From NCBI RefSeq assembly GCF_013410665.1, contig NZ_JACCFM010000001.1, positions 1,550,001 through 1,614,000 on the forward strand: 64,000 nt of DNA, written 5' to 3'. Below are positions 55,800 to 64,000 of this stretch, one piece after another. The notes under the pieces are model-generated. The model was not told the DNA's origin and did not search any database. It saw only the letters and a program-made list of their open reading frames with translations. Numbering within the stretch: position 1 is the stretch's first letter; every line of letters starts with the position of its first letter. Source of the DNA: Leifsonia psychrotolerans (GTDB lineage: Bacteria; Actinomycetota; Actinomycetes; Actinomycetales; Microbacteriaceae). The translations under genes were made by a program, and so were the position numbers.

Positions 55800-57350
55800 A
55801 TGACCGCCTCCCCGCTGGATCTCACCGTCATCGCCGACCTCGATCGCGACATTCTCTCGACCTCCGGGCAGACCGTGCCCGTCATCGCACCCTTCACCGG
55901 GGAGGTGCTGCATGACCTGCCCACAAGCAGCGTGGGCGACGTGCAGAACGCGTACTCGCGCGCCCGTCTGACTCAGCTCGCGTGGGCCCGGGCGGGGTTC
56001 CAGAAGCGACGCGCGATCCTGCTCCGTGCCCACGACCTCATTTTGCAACGACGCGAGCTGCTGCTCGACCTCGTTCAGTCCGAGACGGGCAAGACCCGAG
56101 GGCAGGCGTTCGAAGAAGTCTTTCAAGCGGCATCCGTCACCCGCTACAACGCCTTGGCCGCGCACGGAGTGCTGCGCGGCGGACGTCGCCGTGCCGGAAT
56201 CCCCCTCGTGGTCACCACCCGGGTGAAGTACCGTCCCAAGGGCGTTGCCGGCGTCATCACTCCGTGGAACTACCCGCTCAGCCTGGCTGCGATGGATGTC
56301 GTGCCCGCCCTCGCAGCCGGCTGCGGAGTGGTGCAGAAGGCCGACAACCAGGGCGCCCTGTCGATCCTCGCCCTGCGCCGCGCCTTCATCGATGCCGGCG
56401 TACCCGAACACCTCTGGGCCCTCGTCACCGGCGACGGCGCCGAGATCGGCGGAGCAGTCACGAACGACGCCGACTACATTTGCTTCACCGGCTCCACAGC
56501 GACGGGCAAGCGCGTCGCCGCCCAGGCATCCTCAAACCTGACCGGTGCATCGCTGGAGCTCGGCGGCAAGAACCCTCTTCTCGTCCTCGACGACGTGAAT
56601 CCCGCGAAGGTAGCAGCGGATGCCGTCGCCGCGTGCTTCTCGTCGATGGGACAGCTGTGCGTGTCGAGCGAACGCATCTACGTCGACCAGAAGGTCGCCG
56701 ACGAGTTCACCCGAGCGTTCGTTGACGCCACGCGTGCGCTCACGATCGGCGCGGCCTTCGACTACTCGACCGACATCGGTTCTCTCACCAGCCAGGCCCA
56801 GCTCGACCGGGTCACGGCCCACGTCGAGAATGCCGTCGCGGCAGGCGCGACGGTGCTCGCCGGCGGTCGGGCCCGACCCGACCTCGGTCCGTACTTCTTC
56901 GAACCGACAGTCCTCACCGGGGTCACCGCCGCGATGGACTGCTTCGCCCAAGAGACGTTCGGTCCCGTCGTCTCGGTCTACATCGTCGATTCCGAACAGG
57001 AGGCGATCCTGGCTGCCAATGACACCAGCTACGGCCTCAACGCCTCGGTCTTCTCGGGGTCCGCGCGGCGCGGGTTGCGCGTGGCCGCGGCGCTGGAAGC
57101 CGGCAGTGTCAACGTCAACGAAGGCTACCGCGGCTCATTCGCCTCGGTCGCGGCTCCCATGGGTGGCATCAAACAGTCCGGCCTCGGCCGCCGCAACGGC
57201 CCCGAAGGCCTGCTGCGCTTTGCCGACGCCGTGACGATCTCGAGAGCAACCGGGCTGCTCCAGCTTCCGCGTCGCGGACCCGAGTGGGGCGCGATGGTCA
57301 TGCCGATGCTGCTGATGGTCGGAGCGCTCAAGGTGATCCGTCGCCGCTAA
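55800..57350 (+). CDS. Succinate-semialdehyde dehydrogenase (NADP+)
   Basis: A 516-residue aldehyde dehydrogenase of the GabD2/SSADH branch. NAD(P) region GVAGVITPWNYPLSLAAMDVVPALAAGC; Rossmann turn FTGSTATGKRVAAQA; general base LELGGKNPLLV (Glu); nucleophile FSSMGQLCVSSERIYV (Cys); C-terminal ETFGPVVSVYIV and GGIKQSGLGRRNG. It oxidises succinate semialdehyde to succinate in GABA or related catabolism. The ATG at 55800 is supported by the TAGACT box; the in-frame 313-codon extension upstream is repeat DNA. Convergent with the amino-acid ABC operon, 32 nt apart. Confidence 0.92.
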   Translation: MTASPLDLTVIADLDRDILSTSGQTVPVIAPFTGEVLHDLPTSSVGDVQNAYSRARLTQLAWARAGFQKRRAILLRAHDLILQRRELLLDLVQSETGKTRGQAFEEVFQAASVTRYNALAAHGVLRGGRRRAGIPLVVTTRVKYRPKGVAGVITPWNYPLSLAAMDVVPALAAGCGVVQKADNQGALSILALRRAFIDAGVPEHLWALVTGDGAEIGGAVTNDADYICFTGSTATGKRVAAQASSNLTGASLELGGKNPLLVLDDVNPAKVAADAVAACFSSMGQLCVSSERIYVDQKVADEFTRAFVDATRALTIGAAFDYSTDIGSLTSQAQLDRVTAHVENAVAAGATVLAGGRARPDLGPYFFEPTVLTGVTAAMDCFAQETFGPVVSVYIVDSEQEAILAANDTSYGLNASVFSGSARRGLRVAAALEAGSVNVNEGYRGSFASVAAPMGGIKQSGLGRRNGPEGLLRFADAVTISRATGLLQLPRRGPEWGAMVMPMLLMVGALKVIRRR

Positions 57351-57382
57351 GACCCCGCTCTCGTCCTCGTCTCGCTTGCGCC

Positions 57383-58192
57383 CTACATCACGCTGTCAAG
57401 GAACGCCTGCGTTCTGGCATTCTGCGGATTGTCGAGGACGCCGGCCGGAGGACCGGACTCGACGACGACTCCCGCGTCCATGAAGACGACCTGATCGGCC
57501 GCACCTCGCGCGAAGCCAATCTCGTGGGTGACCACGATCATCGTCATACCGTCCCTGGCGAGCCCGCGCATCACGTCGAGCACATCGCCGACGAGCTCCG
57601 GGTCGAGCGCGCTGGTCGGCTCATCGAAGAGCAGCAGCTTCGGGTCCATCGCCAGCGACCGCGCAATTGCGACGCGCTGCTGCTGTCCTCCGGACAACTG
57701 CGCCGGATACGAGTTCGCGAGATCTGCCAATCCCACCCGATCGAGCAGCCCCATACCGCGTTGAGCGGCCTGCTGCTTCGCCATCTTCTTGACGCCGATC
57801 GGCGCCGCAGTCACGTTCTCGAGGGCCGTCATATGTGGGAAAAGGTTGAACTTCTGAAAGACCATTCCGATGCCGCGGCGCTGCCGAGCAACCTCGCGCG
57901 GGTTCATCTCGAAAATTCGGTTCCGTCGCTGAACGTAGCCGATCAGGTCCCCATCGACTGAGATCCGACCGCCGTCGATGCGTTCCAGATGGTTGATGCA
58001 TCGCAGGAACGTCGACTTTCCGGAGCCGGAGGGGCCCAGCAGACACATCACCTCGCCGACATTCACCGTGAGAGTAATGCCCTTGAGCACGTCGACACCG
58101 CCGTAGCTTTTGCGCACTGTGCGCGCCACGAGCAGCGCCTTGTCGGTGGGGCCGGCTCCCGCCACCGCGACGGATACCAATGGTTCGCTCAT
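57383..58192 (-). CDS. Polar amino-acid ABC transporter ATP-binding protein
   Basis: A 269-residue ATPase of the GlnQ/HisP type. Walker A LLGPSGSGKSTFLRCINHLE, Q-loop GMVFQKFNLFPHMTALENV, signature LSGGQQQRVAIARSLA, Walker B LLLFDEPTSALDPELV, and switch His VVTHEIGFAR. The start overlaps the permease stop by 4 nt. Last gene of the GNAT-racemase-importer operon on the minus strand. Confidence 0.95.
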   Translation of the reverse strand: MSEPLVSVAVAGAGPTDKALLVARTVRKSYGGVDVLKGITLTVNVGEVMCLLGPSGSGKSTFLRCINHLERIDGGRISVDGDLIGYVQRRNRIFEMNPREVARQRRGIGMVFQKFNLFPHMTALENVTAAPIGVKKMAKQQAAQRGMGLLDRVGLADLANSYPAQLSGGQQQRVAIARSLAMDPKLLLFDEPTSALDPELVGDVLDVMRGLARDGMTMIVVTHEIGFARGAADQVVFMDAGVVVESGPPAGVLDNPQNARTQAFLDSVM

Positions 58193-59169
58193 GAGACATC
58201 CAGCCTTTCGGGAATATGACGAATCGGTCCACGCTTCAGGAATGCCGCGACCCGCCCGATTGGCGTGGGAGGCAGGCTGCGCGCATTCCCACGACCGAAA
58301 TGCCGTTCCAGGTAGTACTGCGGAATCGACAGCATCGATGTGAGGAACAGGTACCAGCAGCTCACGACGACAAGCAGTTCCACCTGGCGCAGGTTCTGCG
58401 ACGAGATCTGGGTGGCCACCGTGTAGAGCTCGAGTACGGCGATCACCGACAGGAGCGAGGTGTTCTTGAGCATTGAGATCGTCTCGTTGCCCATTGGCGG
58501 AATGATCACCCGCATCGCCTGCGGCAGCACCACCTTGAACAGCGTGAAAGACGGACTCATCCCCACCGAGTAGGCCGCCTCATACTGGCCCTGGTCAACC
58601 GAGAGCATTCCGGCGCGCACGATCTCGGCCGAATATGCGGCTTGATTGAGGGTGAGGGCAAGCAGCCCGGCAGTGAAGGCTGGGATCAACGTGTTGGTGT
58701 CGATCGAGAAGATGGTGAAGTCGGTCAACGGCACCCCCAGTGAAATCTGGGCGTACAGCAAACCCAGATAGCCCCAGAACACGATCTGAATCAGTAGTGG
58801 TGTACCGCGGAAAACCCACACGTACAGCCAGGCCAACACGTTCAACACCGGGTTGGTAGAGAGCCTCATCACGGCGAGCACTACTCCGAGCACCGAGGAG
58901 ACGACCATTGAGATGACCGTGATCACCAGCGTGAGCACCACACCAGAAAGGATGCGCGGGTTGAACAGGAACTCGGTGATAGTCGGGTGGTGGATATTCT
59001 CGTTCTCCCACAGGGACGCCCCCAGAGTCACGAAGGCTGCCAGGAGCAGTGCCGCCACAACCCAACGCCACGGGTGCCGGAGAGGAACCGCGACGATGTC
59101 GTCGGGGTCGACGTCAGACGTCACAGCCCGCGGGTCCTTGCGCGTCGAAGCGATTGTCTCTGGCGTCAT
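58189..59169 (-). CDS. Polar amino-acid ABC transporter permease
   Basis: A 326-residue permease. An N-terminal helix and loop of about 90 residues precede a HisM-type core: VLTLVITVISMVVSSVLGVVLAV, LAWLYVWVFRGTPLLIQIVFW, LALTLNQAAYSAEIVRAGMLSVDQGQYEAAYSVG and the EAA-like region LFKVVLPQAMRVIIPPMGNETISMLKNTSLLSVI. A single permease implies a homodimer. The ATG at 59169 is 5 nt after the binding-protein stop, so the upstream in-frame reading to 59247 is rejected. Confidence 0.93.
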   Translation of the reverse strand: MTPETIASTRKDPRAVTSDVDPDDIVAVPLRHPWRWVVAALLLAAFVTLGASLWENENIHHPTITEFLFNPRILSGVVLTLVITVISMVVSSVLGVVLAVMRLSTNPVLNVLAWLYVWVFRGTPLLIQIVFWGYLGLLYAQISLGVPLTDFTIFSIDTNTLIPAFTAGLLALTLNQAAYSAEIVRAGMLSVDQGQYEAAYSVGMSPSFTLFKVVLPQAMRVIIPPMGNETISMLKNTSLLSVIAVLELYTVATQISSQNLRQVELLVVVSCWYLFLTSMLSIPQYYLERHFGRGNARSLPPTPIGRVAAFLKRGPIRHIPERLDVS

Positions 59170-59173
59170 CTCA

Positions 59174-60106
59174 TCACGACCCGAGGTTGATGCCGGCCTG
59201 CGGAATGCCGTAGTCGACCATGTCGTATTTCTTGAGCACCCGCGCATAGGAGCCGTCGGCGATCGCCGACTCCATGGCGAGGTTCAGTGCCTTGGCGAGT
59301 GCGTTGTCCTTCTTCAGCACGCCGATGCCCGTGTAGACCGGGTTGTAACCGGCCGGGTTCTCGGGGTCTTTGACGACGTCGAAAAGTTTTCCGTCGCCCG
59401 CGGTCTGCGAGGCGTAGGCGGCGACAACCGAGTCGACGACGTCGGCGACGGCCTTGCCGGAGCGCACGGCGGTTTGCACGTCGGTTTCGATCGGCAGCTC
59501 CATGGTTTTGATCGGGCCGGGGCCCGCTGCGGTGCATTGGGCGTCGTAGCCGTGCAGAATATCAGCCTGCACCGTTGCCTTCTGTACAGTGACATCCTTG
59601 CCGCAGAGATCGAGCACAGTCGTAATCCCATCGGGGTTGCCAGCCAACACCAAGATCGAGAATCCAGCGTGCAGGTAGGCCACGAAATCCAGCGTCTTCT
59701 GACGCTCCGGGGTGTCGTTCATGCCAGACATGATCACATCGTGCTTGCCAGACTGCAGCGAAGGGATGATGCTGTCGAAGGCCTGCGTCTGCAGTTCCAT
59801 CCTCACGCCGAGCTTGCCCCCGAGAACCTGTGCCAGGTCAAAGTCGAATCCGGTCAGGTTCTGGTTTGCGTCAAACATCTCCATGGGCGGGAACGGAATG
59901 TCGGAGGCCACCTTGATGACCCCGGCGTCCTTGAATTTCGCGGGCAGAGCCGCGGCCGCCGCGGGGTCAAGGTCGGCAGGGTTCGCCGTGGCCGCCGCCG
60001 TGGAACCGCCCGCTCCGCCGGCCGAGCAGCCGGCCAACAGCAACGAGGCCGTGACGCCGATTGCCGTTGCAAGTTTCCACGAAACTGAGGTGCTCTTCGT
60101 TGTCAT
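59174..60106 (-). CDS. Amino-acid ABC transporter substrate-binding lipoprotein
   Basis: A 310-residue family-3 solute-binding protein. Signal peptide to lipobox LLAGC (GVTASLLLAGCSAGG), then IKVASDIPFPPMEMFDANQNLTGFDFDLAQVLGGKLGVRMELQ, the amino-acid-binding signature, and VQKATVQADILHGYDAQC. ATG at 60106 with AGGAGAG. Separated from the racemase gene by 99 bp that contain several GGTGAG-type short repeats and no clear terminator. Ligand unknown; context favours a D- or N-acylated amino acid. Confidence 0.92.
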   Translation of the reverse strand: MTTKSTSVSWKLATAIGVTASLLLAGCSAGGAGGSTAAATANPADLDPAAAAALPAKFKDAGVIKVASDIPFPPMEMFDANQNLTGFDFDLAQVLGGKLGVRMELQTQAFDSIIPSLQSGKHDVIMSGMNDTPERQKTLDFVAYLHAGFSILVLAGNPDGITTVLDLCGKDVTVQKATVQADILHGYDAQCTAAGPGPIKTMELPIETDVQTAVRSGKAVADVVDSVVAAYASQTAGDGKLFDVVKDPENPAGYNPVYTGIGVLKKDNALAKALNLAMESAIADGSYARVLKKYDMVDYGIPQAGINLGS

Positions 60107-60205
60107 GGTGCTCTCCTGAAGGTTATGCGGTGTGGGATGCCGACGCCGCTGGTGAGATCGATTCTGTTGGTGAGGTCAATGTTGGTGAGTTCAGTGCTGC
60201 TGAGC

Positions 60206-61315
60206 TCAGAACCGGATGTCGACGGTCGACGTCGTCAGACTGGCCAGCACGTCGGGAAGAACATCGACGCCGATGCCCGGCCCGGTCGGCACGTGCAACC
60301 GGCCGGCGTCGAGAATGAACGGTGCCGTCACATCCTGCTCGTAGTACCGGCTGGACGCCGAGGTGTCGCCGGGCATCACGAAGTTCGGCAGGGCGGCAAG
60401 GGCGACGTTGGCGGCCCGTCCGATGCCGGTCTCCAGCATTCCGCCGCACCAGACGGGCACGCCGTTCGCCGCTGCGACATCGTGGATACGACGCGCTTCG
60501 AAATAGCCGCCCACACGAGCTGGCTTCACGTTGATCACGCTGCAGGCGCCGAGTGCGATCGCTGCTGCTGCGTCCCTGGCGGACTCGATCGATTCATCGA
60601 GGCAGATCGGTGTCGAGATCAGCCGGGCCAGGCCCGCGTGCCCCAGAATGTCGTCTTCCGGCAGCGGCTGCTCGATCAGAAGCAGGTCAAAGGGGTCGAG
60701 ACGAGCGAGGTGACGCGCATCAGCCAGGGTATAGGCGGTGTTCGCGTCGACCTGCAACAGAATGTCGGGGCCGAAACGCTCCCGCACCAGGCGCACCGGC
60801 TCGATGTCCCAGCCGGGTTCGATCTTCAGTTTGATGCGCAGGTAGCCCTCGTCCAAATAGCGACCGACGGCGTCGAGCAGTTCGTCGAGGGAATCCATGA
60901 TTCCGACCGACACGCCAGCAGGAACGCTCTCGTGCACGGCACCGAGGTGCGCTCCAAACGAGATCCCGCGCTCCTTGAGCTGCGCGTCAAGGATCGCTGT
61001 CTCGAGTACGGCCTTTGACATCTGGTGCCCCTTCACGGGCGCCAACGCCGTAGCCACGTGCTCGGCCGTCAAACTGTCGCCGAGTGCCTGCAGACGAGGA
61101 ATGAGATGTTCTCTGATGACCAGGTCGCCGCCGTCGAGGAACTCGGGGCTGTAGAGCGGGTCGGGCTCAGCCGCGTGCTCGGCCCAACCCTCGGCATCCG
61201 CGGTGCTCACACGCACCAGGGTCGTCACGCGCTCGTTCGCGGTGCCGAACGATGTGCGGAACGGCGTGACGAGAGGCAGGGCGATCCTGACCAGTTCAAT
61301 GTTCTCAATTCTCAT
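60206..61315 (-). CDS. N-acylamino-acid racemase / o-succinylbenzoate synthase family enzyme
   Basis: A 369-residue enolase-superfamily enzyme. Catalytic elements: KLK motif in LRIKLKIEPGWDIEPV, metal ligands in LLQVDANTAYTL (Asp), LLLIEQPLPEDD (Glu) and ICLDESIESA (Asp), and the second base in SVINVKPARVGG (Lys). KxK plus K is the NSAR/OSBS (MenC-like) pattern. No menaquinone gene is nearby, while a COG3375-type GNAT is upstream, so racemisation of N-succinylamino acids is more likely than o-succinylbenzoate synthesis. ATG at 61315 with AAGGAAGG, 2 nt after the GNAT stop. Confidence 0.88.
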   Translation of the reverse strand: MRIENIELVRIALPLVTPFRTSFGTANERVTTLVRVSTADAEGWAEHAAEPDPLYSPEFLDGGDLVIREHLIPRLQALGDSLTAEHVATALAPVKGHQMSKAVLETAILDAQLKERGISFGAHLGAVHESVPAGVSVGIMDSLDELLDAVGRYLDEGYLRIKLKIEPGWDIEPVRLVRERFGPDILLQVDANTAYTLADARHLARLDPFDLLLIEQPLPEDDILGHAGLARLISTPICLDESIESARDAAAAIALGACSVINVKPARVGGYFEARRIHDVAAANGVPVWCGGMLETGIGRAANVALAALPNFVMPGDTSASSRYYEQDVTAPFILDAGRLHVPTGPGIGVDVLPDVLASLTTSTVDIRF

Positions 61316-61317
61316 GG

Positions 61318-62175
61318 TCAACCTTCCTTGTTCAGTCGGTACCAGCCGGTTCGAGTGACTCCGAGGGCGCGGTACCCAGCCTCGAAAGCGTCAGTGAAGA
61401 TGCAGCGGATGGCGGTTCGCCACGCTGTGGCCTCCGCGGAATTCGCGCTGCGCAACGACACGATGTCCGTCGGCACCCGGCACCACAGCACGCCGTCTGC
61501 CTCAACGAGAATTGGCCGGTCGTCTGGCCCGATTTCGCGCACCTCAGCCGAGGTGAACGACGGCATCTCGACCGGTTCAGACCGCCCGTCGCTTCCGGCG
61601 AGCGCCCGTTCCCCGCTGAGCGGCCACACCGCCACCAGCCGATCGCTTTCGTCGTTGGCGTTGATCTCGTCGTCCATGACGCCGTAGAAATTCTCAATAT
61701 ATTCTTCGGAGTGTGCGCCCAATTTGGTCAGGTTGAAGCGCGCATTCCGGCTCACCAGAGGGTCAAAAGTCCACACCATCGTTTCAATGCCGCGGGCAAG
61801 CGCCCACGCGCGCTGGTGCTGTTTGAGCGCAAACCCGACACCTCGGTCGGCGAGTCCGGGACGCACCCCCGCGATGAGCGAGTAAATGGATGCGTCGGGT
61901 GTCACAATGCCGACCGCCGCACCGCAGACGCTGCCGCTAGCGTCATAGGCAGCCGTGACGTTCGAGCCGGCGTGGCTGAAGCTGCGCAGAAGGTCGGCCG
62001 GAATCGGCGCGCCGTGTTGCGAGGTCCCCCAGACGCCGATGAGCAAGTCCGTGATATTTCTCAGCTGATCCATTTCGTGCTCATCGGCGATGCGCACGCC
62101 AGCGGAACTCGCAGCACGGATTGCAGCATGTGCGGCGTGGGTAACCAGCGAGCTTTCGGGGATGGAGGGAAGCAT
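61318..62175 (-). CDS. GNAT-family acyltransferase linked to N-acylamino-acid racemase
   Basis: A 285-residue protein of the COG3375 type that accompanies NSAR genes. Acyl-CoA-binding core: SVCGAAVGIVTPDASIYSLIAGVRPGLADRGVGFALKQHQRAWALARGIETMVWTFDPLVSRNARFNLTKLGA region, ending NFYGVMDDEINANDESDRLVAVWPL. The relative in Geobacillus kaustophilus N-succinylates D-amino acids (established for that pathway). The ATG at 62175 is preferred; a GTG at 62223 would add 16 residues rich in Cys and His. First gene of the minus-strand operon; divergent from pucR-type gene. Confidence 0.85.
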   Translation of the reverse strand: MLPSIPESSLVTHAAHAAIRAASSAGVRIADEHEMDQLRNITDLLIGVWGTSQHGAPIPADLLRSFSHAGSNVTAAYDASGSVCGAAVGIVTPDASIYSLIAGVRPGLADRGVGFALKQHQRAWALARGIETMVWTFDPLVSRNARFNLTKLGAHSEEYIENFYGVMDDEINANDESDRLVAVWPLSGERALAGSDGRSEPVEMPSFTSAEVREIGPDDRPILVEADGVLWCRVPTDIVSLRSANSAEATAWRTAIRCIFTDAFEAGYRALGVTRTGWYRLNKEG

Positions 62176-62244
62176 TCGTTCAGTGTGACTGAGGCAGTTC
62201 CCGCAGTCGTCGGCGTGCAGCACGAAGATTCGTCACTGAGAATG

Positions 62245-62257
62245 TTGTGCAACACAA
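62245..62257. promoter_or_regulatory. Candidate PucR operator (TTGTG-N3-CACAA)
   Basis: TTGTGCAACACAA is a perfect 5-bp inverted repeat with a 3-nt spacer, in the 102-bp divergent region between the GNAT and PucR genes. It overlaps the expected -35 of the PucR gene. Binding by that regulator is inferred. Confidence 0.45.
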
Positions 62258-62265
62258 TTGACCTG

Positions 62266-62271
62266 TATCCT
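62266..62271 (+). promoter_or_regulatory. -10 box (TATCCT) of PucR gene, leaderless
   Basis: TATCCT lies exactly 6 nt before the ATG at 62278, with no ribosome binding site. This fixes the start and rejects the in-frame reading from 61711 across the GNAT gene. Confidence 0.6.
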
Positions 62272-62277
62272 TTCGGC

Positions 62278-63897
62278 ATGGTGACCCCTCGAGAGGTGCA
62301 GAGCGAACGCAGCGAGCGCACGGAGTTGAGCGTGGGCGAGTTGCTCGGAATTCTCGACGGCGGAGGGCTCCACTTGGCGTCGGGGCGACCCGAGATCCTT
62401 TTGCCGCGTACCAGCCCGACGCTCTATGACCCGTGGGCGCCTTCGTCCGGACGACGCAGCGGAGTGCTTCTGGGCATCGGATTGCACCCCACCGAAGCCA
62501 AAACTCTCGAGGTCGTACGCGAATCCGCGCGGCACGGTTTCGGTGCGATTGTCATCAAATCTCTTTCACTGAGCCTGTCGAGCATCGCAGCCCTCGCCGA
62601 CGCCGAGGGCATCGCACTGCTGGTGGCCGACGACGAACTCGATTGGCGACAACTCGATGCGCTCATCAGCTCGGCACTGCGCTCGGCACCCGATTCGAAC
62701 ACCGAGCTGTCGGGCCTTGCGATCGGCGACCTGTTCGCGCTGGCGAATGCGATTGCGGCTCTCGTCGGCGGTGCGACATCCATCGAAGACCTGCAGGAAC
62801 GCGTGCTGGCCTATTCCACGGTGCCGGACCAACCGATCGATGAAGACAGACGCGTGGGGATCCTCGGCCGTCAGGTTCCGTTCCTCCCTGAAAACGCCGA
62901 ACAATATGCTGCGGTGTTTCGAGCGCCGGGAGCTCTCTGGGTTTCCGGCGTCAGGCCGGCCCTCGACCGGGTCGCCGTCGCCATTCGAGCCGGAGCCCAG
63001 CCACTTGGCTCCATCTGGGTCGTCGACGCAACGGGTGACATCGATGCGGATGCCCTGGGCGCGCTTGAGCGAGCAGCTGACATCGCCGCCCTCCATCTGC
63101 TGCGGGCCAGAAACGCTGCGGATTTGGCGCGGCAGCAACGTGGCGCGTTGCTGCGCCGGCTGCTCGAGGGCGGTGAGGATTCCAAGCTCATTGTCGAGCA
63201 ACTGGGACTTGACACGGCGGGCAGTTTCATCGCCGTAGGATTCCAGCCGCAGTTCGCCGCGGGCGGCGACGAACCACGGATGGGTCGCCTGATCGACCTC
63301 ATCGCAATGCAATGCGAGGCTCACCAACACGGCACCGAGTGTGTCGTGCTTGGGAACACGGTTTACTCGCTGTTCACCGGCGCGGCGGCGGCTGACGTTG
63401 CGGGAATCCAGTCGATGGCCGAACGACTCGTCGCCCGGGCCGCCAGCGCCCTGCGCCTCGAGGTGCGCGCAGCGCTCGGCTCGACGGTGGCCACCGTCGG
63501 CGAGATCAGCCGTTCCCGGCACGACGCCGATTTGGTGTTGCTCTTGCTCGCGAACCACCAAACCGTGGTGAGCGTAGCCAGTGCTCATGAAGCACGCAGC
63601 AGATTGACCCTTCTCGAACTGTCACAGGTGTTTCGCGACACCCCACGGCTACTCTCGCCTCACGCATCCGCAGTTCTCGACTGCGATTCTCGCACGGGTT
63701 CCGACTATGCGGGCACCCTGCGCACGTACCTCGATAGCGCCCGAGACTCTGCGGTCACCGCTTCACGCCTCTCGGTGCATCAGAACACTCTGCGCTACCG
63801 GTTGCGCAGAGCCGAGGAACTGTTCGGCATCGACCTCGGCAATCCCGACGACACCATGACGCTCTGGTTGAGCCTGCGCGTTGTCGAGTTCAACTAA
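62278..63897 (+). CDS. PucR-family transcriptional regulator
   Basis: A 539-residue regulator with the PucR layout: N-terminal PucR domain (TELSVGELLGILDGGGLHLASG, residues 15-130), a central GGDEF-like/GAF-type region, and the C-terminal CdaR/PucR helix-turn-helix DSAVTASRLSVHQNTLRYRLRRAEELFGIDL near 490-525. Such proteins control purine, GABA and amino-acid catabolism and often act as activators. Divergent from the GNAT-racemase-importer operon, which is its likely target. Start set by the TATCCT box. Confidence 0.9.
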   Translation: MVTPREVQSERSERTELSVGELLGILDGGGLHLASGRPEILLPRTSPTLYDPWAPSSGRRSGVLLGIGLHPTEAKTLEVVRESARHGFGAIVIKSLSLSLSSIAALADAEGIALLVADDELDWRQLDALISSALRSAPDSNTELSGLAIGDLFALANAIAALVGGATSIEDLQERVLAYSTVPDQPIDEDRRVGILGRQVPFLPENAEQYAAVFRAPGALWVSGVRPALDRVAVAIRAGAQPLGSIWVVDATGDIDADALGALERAADIAALHLLRARNAADLARQQRGALLRRLLEGGEDSKLIVEQLGLDTAGSFIAVGFQPQFAAGGDEPRMGRLIDLIAMQCEAHQHGTECVVLGNTVYSLFTGAAAADVAGIQSMAERLVARAASALRLEVRAALGSTVATVGEISRSRHDADLVLLLLANHQTVVSVASAHEARSRLTLLELSQVFRDTPRLLSPHASAVLDCDSRTGSDYAGTLRTYLDSARDSAVTASRLSVHQNTLRYRLRRAEELFGIDLGNPDDTMTLWLSLRVVEFN

Positions 63898-63913
63898 GAC
63901 TGCAGAGGGCAGG

Positions 63914-64000
63914 TTACGTAGCCTCGGTGTCGAACGGAGCGAACTCCGCCGCGGCCAACGACTCTTCTTTCGCCAGTTTGCGTTTGAGGTAGGCACCGTC
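63914..64000 (-). CDS. C-terminal fragment of an unidentified protein
   Basis: Read from the window edge on the minus strand, 28 codons end in TAA at 63914. The residues DGAYLKRKLAKEESLAAAEF and then APFDTEAT look like a charged C-terminal tail. Its start lies beyond the window, and the gene is convergent with the PucR gene, 16 nt apart. I cannot assign a family; coding use is suggested by its open frame and tight spacing. Confidence 0.5.
   Translation of the reverse strand, partial: DGAYLKRKLAKEESLAAAEFAPFDTEAT

Noticed and set aside
54064..55803. Plus-strand open reading of 579 codons across the HNH gene and the repeat array
   Set aside because: Its first half is antisense to the well-supported DUF222-HNH gene and its second half is repeat DNA; no motif is seen.
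60206..61315. Menaquinone biosynthesis gene menC
   Set aside because: The enzyme family overlaps with MenC, but no other men gene is present and the coupled GNAT and importer point to N-acylamino-acid racemisation.

Overview
The window is 64 kb of high-GC DNA, densely packed with short operons and ATGA/GTGA stop-start overlaps. Gene content points to an actinobacterium, most likely of the Microbacteriaceae: AdnAB-type helicase-nucleases, UPF0182, a DUF3107/ferritin-like/RhlE block, F420-type PPOX oxidoreductase, a DUF222-HNH gene, SdhCAB and a PucR regulator. At least twelve genes have a TANNNT -10 box placed 6-7 nt before the start codon, the mark of leaderless transcription common in this phylum. 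I saw no insertion sequence, prophage, CRISPR array or rRNA.

Layout. 1-3.6 kb: end of an acyl-CoA synthetase, a thiolase lacking its C-terminal catalytic Cys, and small stress or unknown proteins. 3.7 and 17.4 kb: two identical initiator tRNA genes with matching terminator hairpins. 3.9-6.7 kb: a UvrA-like ABC ATPase with a GntR regulator. 6.8-16.3 kb: central metabolism (aconitase, transketolase, flavin reductase, SdhCAB) with an alkyltransferase-like protein. 16.4-17.3 kb: two cupins. 17.6-39.2 kb: a conserved actinobacterial housekeeping block (UPF0182, YlbL protease, DUF2342 protein, E1/cyclodehydratase-like protein, UvrD2-type helicase, NudC, degenerate kinase, AdnB, AdnA, DUF3107, ZapE, ferritin-like protein, RhlE). 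Its order resembles the Rv3193c-Rv3211 region of Mycobacterium tuberculosis as I recall it.

39.3-46.4 kb: an amino-sugar locus with an ABC importer lacking its own ATPase, NanE epimerase, a ROK kinase, a HutC-type GntR regulator and a DUF4127 protein. The genes fit import and phosphorylation of N-acetylmannosamine or a glycoside of it. The DUF4127 protein is the unexplained member. 46.4-52.9 kb: PHP phosphoesterase, PepP, a stress protein, then PRC-barrel/MgtE-N/CBS protein, DUF1003 and Mrp ATPase as a probable operon. 52.9-55.8 kb: tandem repeats, a DUF222-HNH protein and a 0.75-kb array of about 120-bp units built from inverted REP-like elements. 55.8-57.4 kb: succinate-semialdehyde dehydrogenase.

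57.4-63.9 kb: a polar amino-acid ABC importer, an enolase-superfamily N-acylamino-acid racemase, a GNAT acyltransferase and a divergent PucR regulator. This set matches the known route that turns D-amino acids into L-amino acids by N-succinylation, racemisation and desuccinylation; the desuccinylase is not seen here. The window ends inside a minus-strand gene.

All assignments come from reading motifs, lengths and context by eye; no searches were run.
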